In this document: positions 28,098 through 39,201 of the stretch, piece by piece
Layout of the letters: each line of letters starts with the position of its first letter
Numbering within the stretch: position 1 is the first letter of the stretch
DNA from: Ensifer sp. IC3342
GTDB lineage: Bacteria > Pseudomonadota > Alphaproteobacteria > Rhizobiales > Rhizobiaceae
Reading direction: 5' to 3'
DNA: 64,000 bases
NCBI RefSeq assembly: GCF_020193655.1
Contig: NZ_JADYVE010000001.1
Span: 682,001-746,000, forward strand
Position numbers and translations under genes: made by a program
Notes under the pieces: generated by a model
Told to the model about the DNA's origin: nothing
Databases searched by the model: none
Seen by the model: the letters and a program-made list of their open reading frames with translations, nothing else

Positions 28098-29594
28098 GTG
28101 CCGCGTCCGCGCCTGGAAAAGCTGACCCTGGACAAGGACCTCGACAAGCTCAGTCTTGCCGAGGAAGCGTCACATCACGTGAGGCGCAGGTTGGCGGCCC
28201 CCGGCCTCGCGCTGCTCTTCCTCCTTCTCAGCATGGCATTCGCGGCAATCTACGTTGTCGGCTCGTCGGGTGCTGCCATCGTCGTCGCTGCGGCGGCGAT
28301 TGCCGGATACATGGCGATGAACATCGGCGCCAACGACGTGACGAACAACGTCGGCGCCGCCGTCGGTGCGAAGGCGATGACGATGGCGACGGCCCTGGCG
28401 ATTGCCGCCGTCTTCGAAATTGCCGGCGCTTTGATTGCGGGGCGGAAGGTCACGCTCACGATCGAGGCCGACATCGTCGACGGCGGGCTCGTCGATCCTC
28501 AGGCACTCGTGTGGGTGATGATGGCCGCCCTGATCTCGTCCGCAGCCTGGATCAACATCGCTACCTATTCGGGTGCGCCGGTATCTACCACACACTCGAT
28601 CATCGGCGGCATCGCCGGTGCCGGCATGACTGCCGCCGGCTTTTCAAGTGTCAAATGGTGGGCGCTCGCCGGCATAACAGCAAGCTGGTCGATATCGCCG
28701 TTGCTTGGCGGCGCCATCGCGGCGATTTTCCTGGCCTTCCTCAAGGAATTCATCATCTATCGCGAGGACAAGATCGAGGCCGCGCGACGCTGGATGCCGA
28801 TCGTCCTGGGTGTGACTGCGGGCGCCTTCACCGCCTATGTGGCGGCTTTCGCGCTCATTCATGTGGCCGTCATTTCGCTTTCGACCTGTCTTCTCATCGG
28901 CCTGTTCATGAGCATCGTCTGTTATGTGTCGTGCAAGCCGTGGATCCACCGCCAGTCTGAGGGGCTCGACAACCGCAATCAGTCGCTGCGCAAGCTATTC
29001 CGCATGCCCTTGATATTCTCAGCGGCGCTGCTTTCCTTCGCGCACGGCGCAAATGACGTTTCCAACGCGATTGGTCCGCTTTCGGCGATCGTGTCCGCTG
29101 TCAATGGCGCCGTATCGACAGAAAGCGCGCGCGCGCCCTTCTGGGTGCTGCTGATCGGCGCGCTCGGCATATCGATCGGTCTGTTGCTCTACGGGCCGCT
29201 TCTGATCCGGGTCGTCGGCGAAGAGATCACCCGTCTCAATCCCATGCGCGCCTTCTGCGTTGCGCTTGCCACGGCAGTCACAGTTTTGCTTGCATCCGCC
29301 GTCGGCCTGCCGATCAGTTCCACGCACACGGCGGTCGGTGCAGTGTTCGGCGTCGGCTTCTTCCGCGAGTGGTACACGCGCCGCTCCAGGCACCGGCTCG
29401 AGTATGTTCGGAAGAAGACTGGGCAGGAAGATTTCATGGGCGCTGCGGAAGCCAATTTCGCCGAGGTGCGTCGACGCCGGCTGGTGCGCCGCTCCCATTT
29501 CCTGACGATCGTTGCGGCTTGGGTCATCACGGTGCCGGCGTCTGCCCTGCTCTCCGCATTCGTCTATCTCATCCTTTCCGGCTTTTTCCTCTGA
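28098..29594 (+). CDS. pit: PiT family inorganic phosphate transporter
   Basis: From GTG 28098 (GGAGA upstream) the protein is 498 residues with 11-12 hydrophobic segments. The two inverted-repeat signatures of the PiT family are present: [15 protein letters not shown] near residue 75 and [16 protein letters not shown] near 315. It moves phosphate (often as metal-phosphate) with protons across the inner membrane at low affinity. About 35 hydrophilic residues precede the first membrane segment. It is followed after 11 bases by rsmE, so the two are likely cotranscribed. Confidence 0.92.
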   Translation: MPRPRLEKLTLDKDLDKLSLAEEASHHVRRRLAAPGLALLFLLLSMAFAAIYVVGSSGAAIVVAAAAIAGYMAMNIGANDVTNNVGAAVGAKAMTMATALAIAAVFEIAGALIAGRKVTLTIEADIVDGGLVDPQALVWVMMAALISSAAWINIATYSGAPVSTTHSIIGGIAGAGMTAAGFSSVKWWALAGITASWSISPLLGGAIAAIFLAFLKEFIIYREDKIEAARRWMPIVLGVTAGAFTAYVAAFALIHVAVISLSTCLLIGLFMSIVCYVSCKPWIHRQSEGLDNRNQSLRKLFRMPLIFSAALLSFAHGANDVSNAIGPLSAIVSAVNGAVSTESARAPFWVLLIGALGISIGLLLYGPLLIRVVGEEITRLNPMRAFCVALATAVTVLLASAVGLPISSTHTAVGAVFGVGFFREWYTRRSRHRLEYVRKKTGQEDFMGAAEANFAEVRRRRLVRRSHFLTIVAAWVITVPASALLSAFVYLILSGFFL

Positions 29595-29605
29595 AGGTGA
29601 CCGAA

Positions 29606-30343
29606 TTGCGTGCCAATTTCCGTATGCAACGCCTGTTCTTGGAAAGCCCGCTTCACGCCGGCTCGACACACGAGGCCAGCAAGGAACAGTACAACTACCT
29701 CGTCAACGTACTGCGCTTCGACGAGGGCGCATCACTGCTGGTCTTCAACGGCCGCGACGGCGAGTGGCGGGCGGAACTCTCGCTGCCGTCCAGAAAGCGT
29801 CTCCTGCTTACTGCGATCGAACAGACGCGTCCGCAGCCCGCTCCTTGCGACCTCGTCTATCTCTTCGCGCCGCTCAAAGTGGGCCGGCTCGATTATCTGG
29901 TCCAGAAAGCCGTCGAAATGGGGGCCGGCCGACTCCAGCCGGTGATGACGCAGCATGTTCAAGGCAAGATCGGCAGCCTCGACCGGGTACGTGCGAATGT
30001 GATCGAAGCGGCCGAACAATGCGGCGTGCTTGGCATTCCTCCCGTCGACACCCCGAGGAAACTCGACGATCTTCTTCAGAGCTGGCCGCGTGATCGGCGC
30101 ATCATCTTCTGCGACGAGGGCAACGAAAGCCAGAATCCGCTACCGATCCTGCAAGCAATTGCCGAGCGTAAGCTCGCCTTGCTGATCGGCCCAGAAGGCG
30201 GCTTTTCCGACGCAGAGCGGACGCTGCTGCGCAGCCTCGACTTTGTGACCGCGATCCCGCTCGGACCGCGGATCCTGCGCGCGGACACGGCGGCGGTCGC
30301 GGCGATGGCCGTCATCCAGGCGGCGGTTGGCGACTGGCGATGA
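29606..30343 (+). CDS. rsmE: 16S rRNA m3U1498 methyltransferase
   Basis: A 245-residue SPOUT methyltransferase. An N-terminal PUA-like domain ([37 protein letters not shown]) precedes the knot domain with [13 protein letters not shown] and [17 protein letters not shown]. The enzyme methylates N3 of U1498 in 16S rRNA. The track of this frame is open far upstream inside pit; TTG at 29606, after GAAGGTGA, gives the family N-terminus and is the chosen start. Confidence 0.92.
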   Translation: MRANFRMQRLFLESPLHAGSTHEASKEQYNYLVNVLRFDEGASLLVFNGRDGEWRAELSLPSRKRLLLTAIEQTRPQPAPCDLVYLFAPLKVGRLDYLVQKAVEMGAGRLQPVMTQHVQGKIGSLDRVRANVIEAAEQCGVLGIPPVDTPRKLDDLLQSWPRDRRIIFCDEGNESQNPLPILQAIAERKLALLIGPEGGFSDAERTLLRSLDFVTAIPLGPRILRADTAAVAAMAVIQAAVGDWR

Positions 30344-30352
30344 TCCGTCGTC

Positions 30353-30459
30353 CTCTACAGCGCCGCGCGTCCAATCAGACGCGCAAAGGACGCTGTAGCG
30401 CTTTGAATTGCTGCACGATTTGCCCTTAAGCCGACTCCGATTTAAGGAATCCTGTAGCA
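30353..30459. repeat. Rhizobial mosaic intergenic element, copy 3 (inverted)
   Basis: CTACAGCGCCGCGCGTCCAA and CAGACGCGCAAAGGACGCTG match the reverse complement of the module seen at 27203 and 40410. A partial TTAAGCCGAC...TTTAAGG module follows at 30426-30447. Confidence 0.75.
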
Positions 30460-30577
30460 CGGAGTTTTTTTGAGGAGATCTTGAAAGAAATTCACTTGCG
30501 CCGCACGTAATTACGGTTCAAGCACCCATCATCGCTCCTGCTGCCCGGCGGGCGCTGCTCAAACAAAGAAGACGCAT

Positions 30578-31951
30578 ATGGCCCGAGATACCACCGACCA
30601 GACGCCGGTTACCTCTGTCGCTGAACTGACCGCCTATCTGGAGTCCGGATCGAAGCCGAAGGAGAAGTTTCGGATCGGGACGGAGCATGAGAAATTCGCC
30701 TTCTTTAAGGCGGACAACAGTCCCGTGCCCTATTTCGGCGAAGCCAGCATTCAGGCGCTTCTGAACGGGATGGCCGAGAAAAGCGGCTGGGAACCGATCC
30801 TCGACGAGGGGAACATCATTGGGCTCGCCGAGCAATCCGGCAATGGCGCGATTTCGCTGGAGCCGGGCGGGCAGTTCGAACTCTCCGGCGCGCCGCTCGA
30901 AAACCTGCATCAGACCTGCAAGGAATCCAACCAGCACCTGGCCGTTCTTCGGGAAATTGCCGAACCGCTCGGCATTCGTTTCCTCGGCATCGGCGGTAGT
31001 CCAAAATGGACATTTGCCGAGACGCCGCGTATGCCGAAATCGCGATACGGCATCATGACGCGCTACATGCCGAAGGTCGGCACCAAGGGCCTCGACATGA
31101 TGTATCGCACCTGCACCATCCAGGTGAATCTCGACTTCTCCTCCGAGGAGGACATGCGGCGCAAGATGCAGGTGTCGATGAAACTGCAGCCGCTCGCGAC
31201 CGCCCTTTTCGCAAGCTCCCCCTTCACCGACGGCAAGCCCAACGGCCTGCTTTCCTGGCGGGGAGACATCTGGCGCGACACGGACAATCAGCGCGCCGGC
31301 CTGCTGCCGGCTGCCTTCAGGCCGGAATTCGGCTTTGCCGACTATGTCGAATGGGCGCTCGACGTACCGATGTATTTTGTCGTACGCGATGGGCACTACC
31401 ATGACTGTACCCATGTGACGTTCCGGCAATTCATGGCCGGTGCGCTCAAGGGCGAGATCGCCGAATGGCAACCCAATATGGGCGACTGGGCCAATCACCT
31501 GTCGACGCTCTTCCCCGATGTCCGGCTGAAGCGCTTCCTCGAAATGCGCGGCGCCGATGGCGGCCCCTGGCGCCGGATCTGCGCACTGCCGGCCTTCTGG
31601 GTGGGCCTGCTCTACGATGACGAGGCGCTTGCCGCGGCCGAGGGACTGACCCGGAGCTGGAGCTACGAGGACGTGCAGGCGCTGCGTGATGCCGTACCCG
31701 CCCAAGCGCTTTCCGCGAAGCTCGGCACGACCTCCCTCTTCGACATCGCGCGTGAAGTTCTGGCGATCTCGCGCGCGGGTCTGAAGCGGCGCAATCGACT
31801 GAACGGCGACGGAGTAGACGAAGGCCAGTTCCTGGCGCCGCTCGACGAAGTGCTGGCGAAGAAGGCGACGCTCGCCGAAGACCTGCTGGCGCTTTACAAC
31901 GGCCGCTGGAACGGTTCCGTCGAGCCGGTCTTCGCCGAATACCAGTACTGA
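30578..31951 (+). CDS. gshA: Glutamate-cysteine ligase (alphaproteobacterial/plant type)
   Basis: A 457-residue GshA of the GCS2 family shared by alphaproteobacteria and plants. Recognisable segments are FRIGTEHEKFAFF near residue 27, GGQFELSGAPLENLHQT near 97, the MPKVGTKGLDMMYRTCTIQ region, and MQVSMKLQPLATALFA near 195. It joins glutamate and cysteine in the first, rate-limiting step of glutathione synthesis. In rhizobia glutathione is needed for stress tolerance and symbiosis. The gene stands downstream of rsmE, separated by a repeat. Confidence 0.95.
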   Translation: MARDTTDQTPVTSVAELTAYLESGSKPKEKFRIGTEHEKFAFFKADNSPVPYFGEASIQALLNGMAEKSGWEPILDEGNIIGLAEQSGNGAISLEPGGQFELSGAPLENLHQTCKESNQHLAVLREIAEPLGIRFLGIGGSPKWTFAETPRMPKSRYGIMTRYMPKVGTKGLDMMYRTCTIQVNLDFSSEEDMRRKMQVSMKLQPLATALFASSPFTDGKPNGLLSWRGDIWRDTDNQRAGLLPAAFRPEFGFADYVEWALDVPMYFVVRDGHYHDCTHVTFRQFMAGALKGEIAEWQPNMGDWANHLSTLFPDVRLKRFLEMRGADGGPWRRICALPAFWVGLLYDDEALAAAEGLTRSWSYEDVQALRDAVPAQALSAKLGTTSLFDIAREVLAISRAGLKRRNRLNGDGVDEGQFLAPLDEVLAKKATLAEDLLALYNGRWNGSVEPVFAEYQY

Positions 31952-32051
31952 GAAACACCGAGACGGTCGCTCGCTTAAAAAGGCGGTTTGCAGTCTCCCA
32001 ATTCCCGTTATAGTGCAGTGAGATGCGTCGTTCGTCCGGGAAGGAAATGGG

Positions 32052-32870
32052 ATGGCACCGCTTTTTGACATGTTCGCCCAGGCGCAGAACGGCAAGGCCA
32101 TCGAGTTGATGGCGAAGCAATTCGGCCTTGCTCAGGAACAGATGACGAAGGCGACGGCGGCGCTTTTGCCCGCTTTCTCCACGGCCTTCAAGCGCAACAC
32201 CGCCAACCCCTATGATTTCGGTGCGCTGCTGGGCGCGCTTTCGACCGGCAATTATGCAAAATATTTCGAGGACATGAGCCAGGCCTTCACGCCGCAGGGC
32301 ATGGCCGATGGCAACGGTGTGCTCGGCCAACTCTTCGGCTCCAAGGAGATGTCGCGCGCAATCGCCGCGCAGGCCGCGCAAATGACCGGCATTGGCCAGG
32401 AGATCTACAAGCAGATGCTGCCGGTGATGGCGAGCACGCTGATGGGCGGCCTCTTCAAACAAACGACCGCCGCGTCCGGAGACGCCTTCGCCAACAATCC
32501 CATGATGGCGATGATGCAGCAATGGATGGAGGCGACGGGGCTCGCCAAAAAACCCGACCCTGCCCCGGCCGCCTTCGACAATCCCTTCATTCAGGCGATG
32601 CAGGGATTCTTCGGCATGGCAAAGACGGAAGAGAAGCCGAATATGCCGGACATCTTCGCCGACAATCCCTTTTTCAAGGCGTTTCAGGACATGATGCAGC
32701 AAGGTGCGAGCACACCCAAAAAAGCACCAGCGGAAAACCCGGCCTTCGCGCAATTTACCGAAATGATGAACACGATGTTCGACAGCGGGCTCGAGATGCA
32801 GAAGGAATACCAGAAGAACATCGACGCCCTGTTCGAGAGCTACAGAAAAAGTTCGGGCGACAAGGCCTAG
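32052..32870 (+). CDS. DUF937 family protein
   Basis: A 272-residue protein with the DUF937 pattern at its N-terminus (GKAIELMAKQFGLAQEQMTK, FKRNTANPYDFGALL). The second half is low-complexity and methionine/phenylalanine-rich, with repeated segments NNPMMAMMQQW, DNPFIQAMQGFFGM and DNPFFKAFQDMMQQG near residues 150, 178 and 210. No signal peptide or membrane segment is clear. Function is unknown. It follows gshA by 100 bases but need not be related. Confidence 0.8.
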   Translation: MAPLFDMFAQAQNGKAIELMAKQFGLAQEQMTKATAALLPAFSTAFKRNTANPYDFGALLGALSTGNYAKYFEDMSQAFTPQGMADGNGVLGQLFGSKEMSRAIAAQAAQMTGIGQEIYKQMLPVMASTLMGGLFKQTTAASGDAFANNPMMAMMQQWMEATGLAKKPDPAPAAFDNPFIQAMQGFFGMAKTEEKPNMPDIFADNPFFKAFQDMMQQGASTPKKAPAENPAFAQFTEMMNTMFDSGLEMQKEYQKNIDALFESYRKSSGDKA

Positions 32871-32917
32871 ACCATTTCATCGCTTTCATTGAAACAGCGA
32901 ACAACGCTTTGAAACGA

Positions 32918-32966
32918 CGCAATTCCGGACTGAAAATCGTTACACGTTTTTCCTGGAATTGCTTTA
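32918..32966. repeat. Rhizobial CAATTCC...GGAATTG intergenic palindrome
   Basis: CAATTCC at 32920-32926 and GGAATTG at 32955-32961 flank an AT-rich centre (TGAAAATCGTTACACGTTTT). This is a frequent rhizobial intergenic repeat, recalled from memory. It differs in sequence from the other repeat families here. Confidence 0.6.
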
Positions 32967-33030
32967 AGGCACATCGCTTTCAAACGAATCCATCGGACAC
33001 CTTCGACAGCACCCTTGCAGGACCGCGCGC

Positions 33031-33067
33031 AAAAAAGCCCGGTGCATGTCTTGGTCATGCACCGGGC
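33031..33067 (-). terminator. Strong Rho-independent terminator, minus strand
   Basis: GCCCGGTGCATG and CATGCACCGGGC form a perfect 12-bp stem (33037-33067) followed on the minus strand by TTTTTTG. It ends the DUF1127 transcript and any RNA made from its 3' region. Confidence 0.85.
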
Positions 33068-33190
33068 AAGCGGCAGGGTCTATTGGCTCATACCCTGCGG
33101 GGAACGTTTCGGTGCGGGTCGGCGCACCGTGAACTTGATTTCGACGGCATGATCCGCGAAGGCGGCAACCGGTCGCGGATCATGCCGTAT
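33031..33190 (-). ncRNA. Candidate structured 3' UTR or small RNA downstream of DUF1127
   Basis: On the minus strand, three stable hairpins follow the DUF1127 stop. The first has 15-nt perfect arms (CGGCATGATCCGCGA at 33145-33159 with its complement at 33173-33187). The second is GCAGGGT/ACCCTGC (33073-33098). The last is the terminator. About 160 nt of folded RNA ending in a U-run has the form of a 3'-UTR-derived regulatory RNA. There is no match to a family I can name. Confidence 0.4.
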
Positions 33191-33223
33191 GGCGCATCCA
33201 AGGCGGCGGGATGCGCCAAGGGT

Positions 33224-33520
33224 TTAATTGTGGCGTATCCCCCGGTAGAAGAGGTTCGCCCGGTTTCTGGACGCGCGCGTCAGGTAGCTGCCCGGATTGT
33301 CGAAGAACGAGGAGGTCAAAGCCTCGTGCAGGTCTTCGCGTTTCAATCCCATGTCGAGCAATTGCCGATCATCAAGATCGTGCAGGCGAGCGATCTGGCA
33401 GCGGTTGCGAAACAGGCGCCAGACAGTCGTCAGCACGCCGGTCACGCCTGCGGTACGGGATGCAAGCGACTGCTTTCCTGCAACGAGGTCGAGATCGAGG
33501 GCGTGTTGGGTCGTGCGCAT
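33224..33520 (-). CDS. DUF1127 domain protein
   Basis: A 98-residue basic protein with the DUF1127 motif WRLFRNRCQIARLHDLDDRQ and LLDMGLKREDL near residues 34-64. AGGAG lies seven bases before the ATG. Small DUF1127 proteins in rhizobia and relatives influence RNA turnover, phosphate and stress responses. It is divergent from a LysR gene (206 bases between starts) and ends in a structured region with a strong terminator. Confidence 0.88.
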   Translation of the reverse strand: MRTTQHALDLDLVAGKQSLASRTAGVTGVLTTVWRLFRNRCQIARLHDLDDRQLLDMGLKREDLHEALTSSFFDNPGSYLTRASRNRANLFYRGIRHN

Positions 33521-33726
33521 GGCGGTACTCCTTTTTCAGGCACGAAGAAGCCCACTCCCTGCGGGGAGGTCATACGCAGGGGCAGGCAGTAATTTTCAGG
33601 GTTAGCGACGAATTTCGCGGACGGGACTTGATGTGATTTGCAGGCTATTAGTCGCAAATGCTTATTGATCAGTCCAACGAATGTTTTTAATGATATTCAT
33701 CAAACAATCTTATGGGTATTACGGCC

Positions 33727-34677
33727 ATGTCAGTACCGCTCGATATTGACCAGTTGCAAACTTTCGTTGCCATCGCGGACACGGGTAGCTTCACCAAGGC
33801 CGCCGATCGTGTGTTCAAGACCCAGTCCGCTGTCTCGATGCAGATGCGGCGTCTGGAAGAGCGTATCGGCAAACCGCTTTTCATGAAGGACGGGCGCGGC
33901 AACCGGCTGACCGTCGAAGGCGACCGGCTCCTGAATTTCGCGCGCCGTATGATCCGCCTCAATAACGAGGCGATTGCATCCTTCGACGACAACCGGCTCG
34001 AGGGCACGCTCAGGATCGGAACGCCGGACGATTACGCCGATCGCTACATGCCGGAGATCATCGTTCGTTTCGCCAAGACCCATCCGAACGTCGAGCTCTA
34101 CATCGTCTGCGAACCCTCGGTCGACCTCGCCGAGAAGATGGCAAAGGGCGACCTCGACATCGCGCTCGTCACCCACAATCCCAGGGCGCGGGCCTCCGAC
34201 GTGGTGCGGACGGAACCGCTTTGCTGGGTGAGCTCGATCAACCACCCGCTGCCGGAAAACGCGCCGATCCCGCTTGCTGTCGGCCGACGCGACTGTCAGT
34301 GGCGGCAGGCCGCCTGCGCGGCGCTCGATGCAACGGGCAAGGAATATCAGATCCTGTTCACAAGCTGGTCGTCGACCGTCGTTGCCGCCGCCGTGCTCGC
34401 CGGCATGGCGGTTTCGGTGCTGCCGGAATCAGCGCTGAGACCCGGCATGAAGGTGCTGACACTAGCCGATGGCTTCCCGGCGCTGGCGCCGGTTCAGATC
34501 GGCATCATGAAGCGCCCCGGCCTTTCGCCGTCGCTCTCGAACGCGATCACCAACCACATCACGGCCTGCCTCGACAACATCACGCCGATCACGGTCAACG
34601 ACGACCTCGACGGCGATTTGAAGGGATATCCGCGTTATCCGCGCCTGAGGCAGAGCCACATGCTCCCTGGGTGGTAA
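33727..34677 (+). CDS. LysR-family transcriptional regulator
   Basis: From ATG 33727 the protein is 316 residues. The N-terminal HTH is typical (DIDQLQTFVAIADTGSFTKA, then VFKTQSAVSMQMRRLEERIG). The effector domain has RIGTPDDYADRYMPEIIVRF and several cysteines (about 128, 166, 190 and 197) that could serve redox sensing, though no such role is shown. Divergent DUF1127 is the obvious candidate target. A bidirectional terminator-like hairpin follows at 34704-34735. Confidence 0.88.
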   Translation: MSVPLDIDQLQTFVAIADTGSFTKAADRVFKTQSAVSMQMRRLEERIGKPLFMKDGRGNRLTVEGDRLLNFARRMIRLNNEAIASFDDNRLEGTLRIGTPDDYADRYMPEIIVRFAKTHPNVELYIVCEPSVDLAEKMAKGDLDIALVTHNPRARASDVVRTEPLCWVSSINHPLPENAPIPLAVGRRDCQWRQAACAALDATGKEYQILFTSWSSTVVAAAVLAGMAVSVLPESALRPGMKVLTLADGFPALAPVQIGIMKRPGLSPSLSNAITNHITACLDNITPITVNDDLDGDLKGYPRYPRLRQSHMLPGW

Positions 34678-34699
34678 GAGCCACGCTTTTTTCGTCAAA

Positions 34700-34735
34700 A
34701 GGGAAGGCCACGCTTGCGGAAGCAAGCGTGGCCTT
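34700..34735. terminator. Bidirectional hairpin terminator
   Basis: AAGGCCACGCTTGC at 34704-34717 and GCAAGCGTGGCCTT at 34722-34735 form a perfect 14-bp stem with a GGAA loop. The minus strand continues CCCTTTTGACG. It lies between the convergent LysR and dienelactone hydrolase genes. Confidence 0.75.
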
Positions 34736-34797
34736 CTCGATGGATACCGGAGCCAAAGCGGACGCCGTTTCAACCTACCCGGCAGCCCATTCGGTTG

Positions 34798-35673
34798 TCA
34801 GGCGAGCTTTGCCTTCAGGAACTCGACCGTGCGGCCCCAGGCGAGATCGGCTGCGGCCTTGTCGTAGCGGGCGGCCGACGTATCGTTGTTGAAGGCGTGG
34901 TTGACACCGTCGTAAACGTAGATCGCGAAGTCCTTGCCGTTCGCGGTCAGCGCCTTGCGATAGTCTTCGATGCCTGCATTGATGCGCTCGTCGAGGCCGG
35001 CATAGTGCAGCAGCATTGCCGCCTTGATCTTCGGAACATCCTCGACCTTCGGTTGCGCACCATAATAGGCGACCCCGGCCTTGAGGTCGGGTGAGTTTAC
35101 GGCGAGGCGGTTGACGAGCCCGCCGCCCCAGCAGAATCCGATGGCACCGACGTTGCCCGTGCTTGCTTCGTGGCCCTCGAGGAAGGTGACAGTCGCAACC
35201 GCGTTTTCGTTGGTTGCGCCAGCATCAAGCGCCCCAATCATCTCGCGGGCCTTGTCCTCGTCGCTCGGCGTTCCTCCTTCGGGAGACAGGAAATCGACCG
35301 CAAGGGCGACAAAACCTTCAAGCGCCATACGGCGCGCGACGTCGCGTATGTGCGGATTGAGACCGCGGTTTTCGTGGATGACAATCACTGCGGGCAGCTT
35401 GCCGGAGGCATCGGCCGGTCTGACGAGATACCCTTCCATGTCGCCGTCGGCGCCCGGATAGGTAATGTCCTCGCCCTTGATGCGCTGATCGGTGTCGGCA
35501 ATCATCTCCGCCTTGGCACTATTCGCCGCCAGCATCGGAGCAATCGCCGCAGCGGCCGCAGCGGAACCGGCCAGTGCCCTCAGTGTCTCCATGAAACGGC
35601 GGCGGTCCAGTGTCAGATGGGTATATTCGTCATAGGCATCGATCATCGCTTGAGTGATGACGGGTTCGTTCAT
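34798..35673 (-). CDS. Dienelactone hydrolase family protein with Tat signal
   Basis: A 291-residue alpha/beta hydrolase. The catalytic nucleophile is cysteine in GFCWGGG, the aspartate is probably in HYAGLDERI, and the histidine is in VNHAFNND; the N-terminal HENRGLNPHI loop is also typical. A twin-arginine-like signal (LDRRRFMETLRALAGS, then an alanine-rich stretch) starts near residue 22, so the enzyme may be exported folded. It resembles the YghX group of dienelactone hydrolases. The true substrate is not known. Confidence 0.88.
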   Translation of the reverse strand: MNEPVITQAMIDAYDEYTHLTLDRRRFMETLRALAGSAAAAAAIAPMLAANSAKAEMIADTDQRIKGEDITYPGADGDMEGYLVRPADASGKLPAVIVIHENRGLNPHIRDVARRMALEGFVALAVDFLSPEGGTPSDEDKAREMIGALDAGATNENAVATVTFLEGHEASTGNVGAIGFCWGGGLVNRLAVNSPDLKAGVAYYGAQPKVEDVPKIKAAMLLHYAGLDERINAGIEDYRKALTANGKDFAIYVYDGVNHAFNNDTSAARYDKAAADLAWGRTVEFLKAKLA

Positions 35674-35824
35674 AGCGCTCTCCTTCGGCTATCCTCTCCG
35701 TAGGCGGTACCGGAAGGAAAGCCGCCCGCCGGCAGGATAGGTCAACCGGCGCGCGCATGGCGTACAAAACTGCGTTACCGGATTGTATGATGCTCCACCG
35801 GCACGACCCCGCTCATCTCATCGC

Positions 35825-36847
35825 CTAACCGTTGAGATCGAGGACGATGCGGCCGTCGATCCTGCCCTCCTCCATCAGGTCGAAGATGGCGTTGATGTTC
35901 TCGAGCTTGTCCCAGGAAAAGTGGGCCGCGACCTTCCCCTCGCCCGCAAATTCCAGAGCCTCCTCCAGATCCTGACGGGTGCCGACGATCGAGCCGCGCA
36001 CGGTGATGCGCTTCAGGACCGTATCGAAGATCGGCAGGCAGATCTGGCCCGGCGGCAGGCCGACGAGCGCCATCGTGCCCTTGGAACGCAGCATATTGTA
36101 AGCCTGCTCCATCGCCTTTGGTGAGACCGCCGTCACCAGCGCTCCGTGCACCCCTCCGGTCCGCTTCTGCACCTCCGCCACCGCGTCGCGCGACCTTGCA
36201 TCGATGACGAGGTCGGCGCCGAGCCTCTCGGCAAGCGCTAGCTTGTCCGGGAAGATATCGGCCGCGGCGACATGCATGCCCATGGCCTTGGCATATTGCA
36301 CGGCCATGTGACCGAGGCCGCCGATGCCGGAGACGAGCACCCATTCACCGGGCCTCACTTCCGTTTCCTTCAGTCCTTTGTAGACCGTGACCCCGGCGCA
36401 AAGCACCGGTGCCGCCGGGCCAAACTCCAGCCTGGCCGGCAGCCGCCCGACGAAATCCGGATCGGCGAGCCCATATTGGGCGAAGGTGCCATCGACCGAA
36501 TAGCCGGTATTTTGCTGGCTGCCGCAAAGTGTTTCCCAGCCGGTCCGGCAGGGTGTGCAGCAGCCGCAGGCGGTGTGCAGCCATGGAACGCCGACACGGT
36601 CGCCCTCTCTCAGCCCCGTGACGCCGGCGCCGAGTTTGGCGATGTAACCCACCCCTTCATGGCCCGGAATGAAGGGCGGGTTTGGTTTCACCGGCCAATC
36701 ACCCTTTGCGGCATGCAGATCGGTGTGGCACACGCCCGTCGCCTCATACTTGATGAGAACCTGGCCAGGCCCGGGCCTCGGTATCGGCACCTCCTCGATA
36801 ACAAGTGGCTTGCCGAACTCGCGTACCACAGCGGCCTTCATGGTCAT
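35825..36847 (-). CDS. adhP: Zinc-dependent alcohol dehydrogenase, AdhP type
   Basis: A 340-residue medium-chain dehydrogenase. The catalytic zinc site shows CHTDLHAA and PGHEGVGYI. The structural zinc site shows CGCCTPCRTGWETLC with four cysteines. The NAD-binding GIGGLGHMAVQYA lies near residue 175. It oxidises ethanol and other short primary alcohols or runs in reverse. GGAGGAG lies six bases before the ATG. It stands alone between the dienelactone hydrolase gene and the MAPEG gene. Confidence 0.93.
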   Translation of the reverse strand: MTMKAAVVREFGKPLVIEEVPIPRPGPGQVLIKYEATGVCHTDLHAAKGDWPVKPNPPFIPGHEGVGYIAKLGAGVTGLREGDRVGVPWLHTACGCCTPCRTGWETLCGSQQNTGYSVDGTFAQYGLADPDFVGRLPARLEFGPAAPVLCAGVTVYKGLKETEVRPGEWVLVSGIGGLGHMAVQYAKAMGMHVAAADIFPDKLALAERLGADLVIDARSRDAVAEVQKRTGGVHGALVTAVSPKAMEQAYNMLRSKGTMALVGLPPGQICLPIFDTVLKRITVRGSIVGTRQDLEEALEFAGEGKVAAHFSWDKLENINAIFDLMEEGRIDGRIVLDLNG

Positions 36848-37033
36848 ATCAATCTCCTCCGATGCTCGACGTTGGCGCCGGCGCGGCCGGCATCGCGCAC
36901 ATCCTCTGTGAGGCGCGCGGACGGACGGGAGCTTAGCGGCAGAACAACCGCGGTCAGTTGACGCGCATCAAGGAGCGGCCATTCAGTGGAGAATTCGTCG
37001 CAGATCTGAAACAGTCGTGCCGGCAAACAGCGA

Positions 37034-37450
37034 TCAGCTGGTCGCCATCCAGACGCAGAGCCAGCCCCACGTGGCGAGGAGTGTCACGAAACCGGCGATG
37101 AACAGCGGGCGGCGATAACGGAGCCGGTTGCTGGTGACGTGAACGCCGGCATGGACGTAGCGCAGAGCGACGAAGAGCCAGGCGAAACCGAGGGAGAGAA
37201 GGTTGTCGGCTTCGGTGATGTAGAGCAGCACGCAGCAGACATGGAAGAGCACCGGCAACTCGAATTGGTTGGCGATGCTGTTGCGGACGACAAGGCTCTC
37301 GGCCGGCTCGTGGCGATTTTCGCGGAACTGCGACGCCTCAACCTTGCCAGTTCGAACAAGCGAAGCACGACGCGCCGAGAGCAGCGCATAGAGCGCGAAA
37401 ACCAGCACAGCATGGGCGACCATCGGCCAGAAGATCTCGAAGCCTGTCAT
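37034..37450 (-). CDS. MAPEG family membrane protein
   Basis: A 138-residue protein with four hydrophobic segments and the MAPEG pattern: VRNSIANQFELPVLFHVCC in the second helix region and ALRYVHAGVHVTSNRLRYR. MAPEG proteins include glutathione-dependent microsomal transferases. Bacterial members such as this one are mostly uncharacterised integral membrane proteins. Confidence 0.85.
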   Translation of the reverse strand: MTGFEIFWPMVAHAVLVFALYALLSARRASLVRTGKVEASQFRENRHEPAESLVVRNSIANQFELPVLFHVCCVLLYITEADNLLSLGFAWLFVALRYVHAGVHVTSNRLRYRRPLFIAGFVTLLATWGWLCVWMATS

Positions 37451-37510
37451 CGGTGTTCCGCGTCAAAGTAGCGGGTGGAGCGGGACGCCGGACGGCGTCC
37501 CGTGGAGATA

Positions 37511-39139
<1,629 letters not shown>

Positions 39140-39201
39140 TCAAGGCCCGGAAATCTCCCGGACCCTGAAAATTGTTGTTGCACAGCAACATTTCTCTGCG
39201 C

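Larger units (their letters stand above)
32871..33223. other. Intergenic region with repeat and three minus-strand hairpins
   Basis: No coding sequence is visible. The left part holds a palindromic repeat (32918-32966). The right part holds a terminator and two further hairpins that belong to the 3' side of the DUF1127 gene on the minus strand. Confidence 0.6.

Noticed and set aside
30518..32101. 527-codon minus-strand open frame
   Set aside because: Antisense to gshA, no recognisable domain.
33727..34677. Assigning the LysR gene as lsrB
   Set aside because: The N-terminus looks similar to what I recall of LsrB, but the cysteine positions do not match those I remember for that protein.
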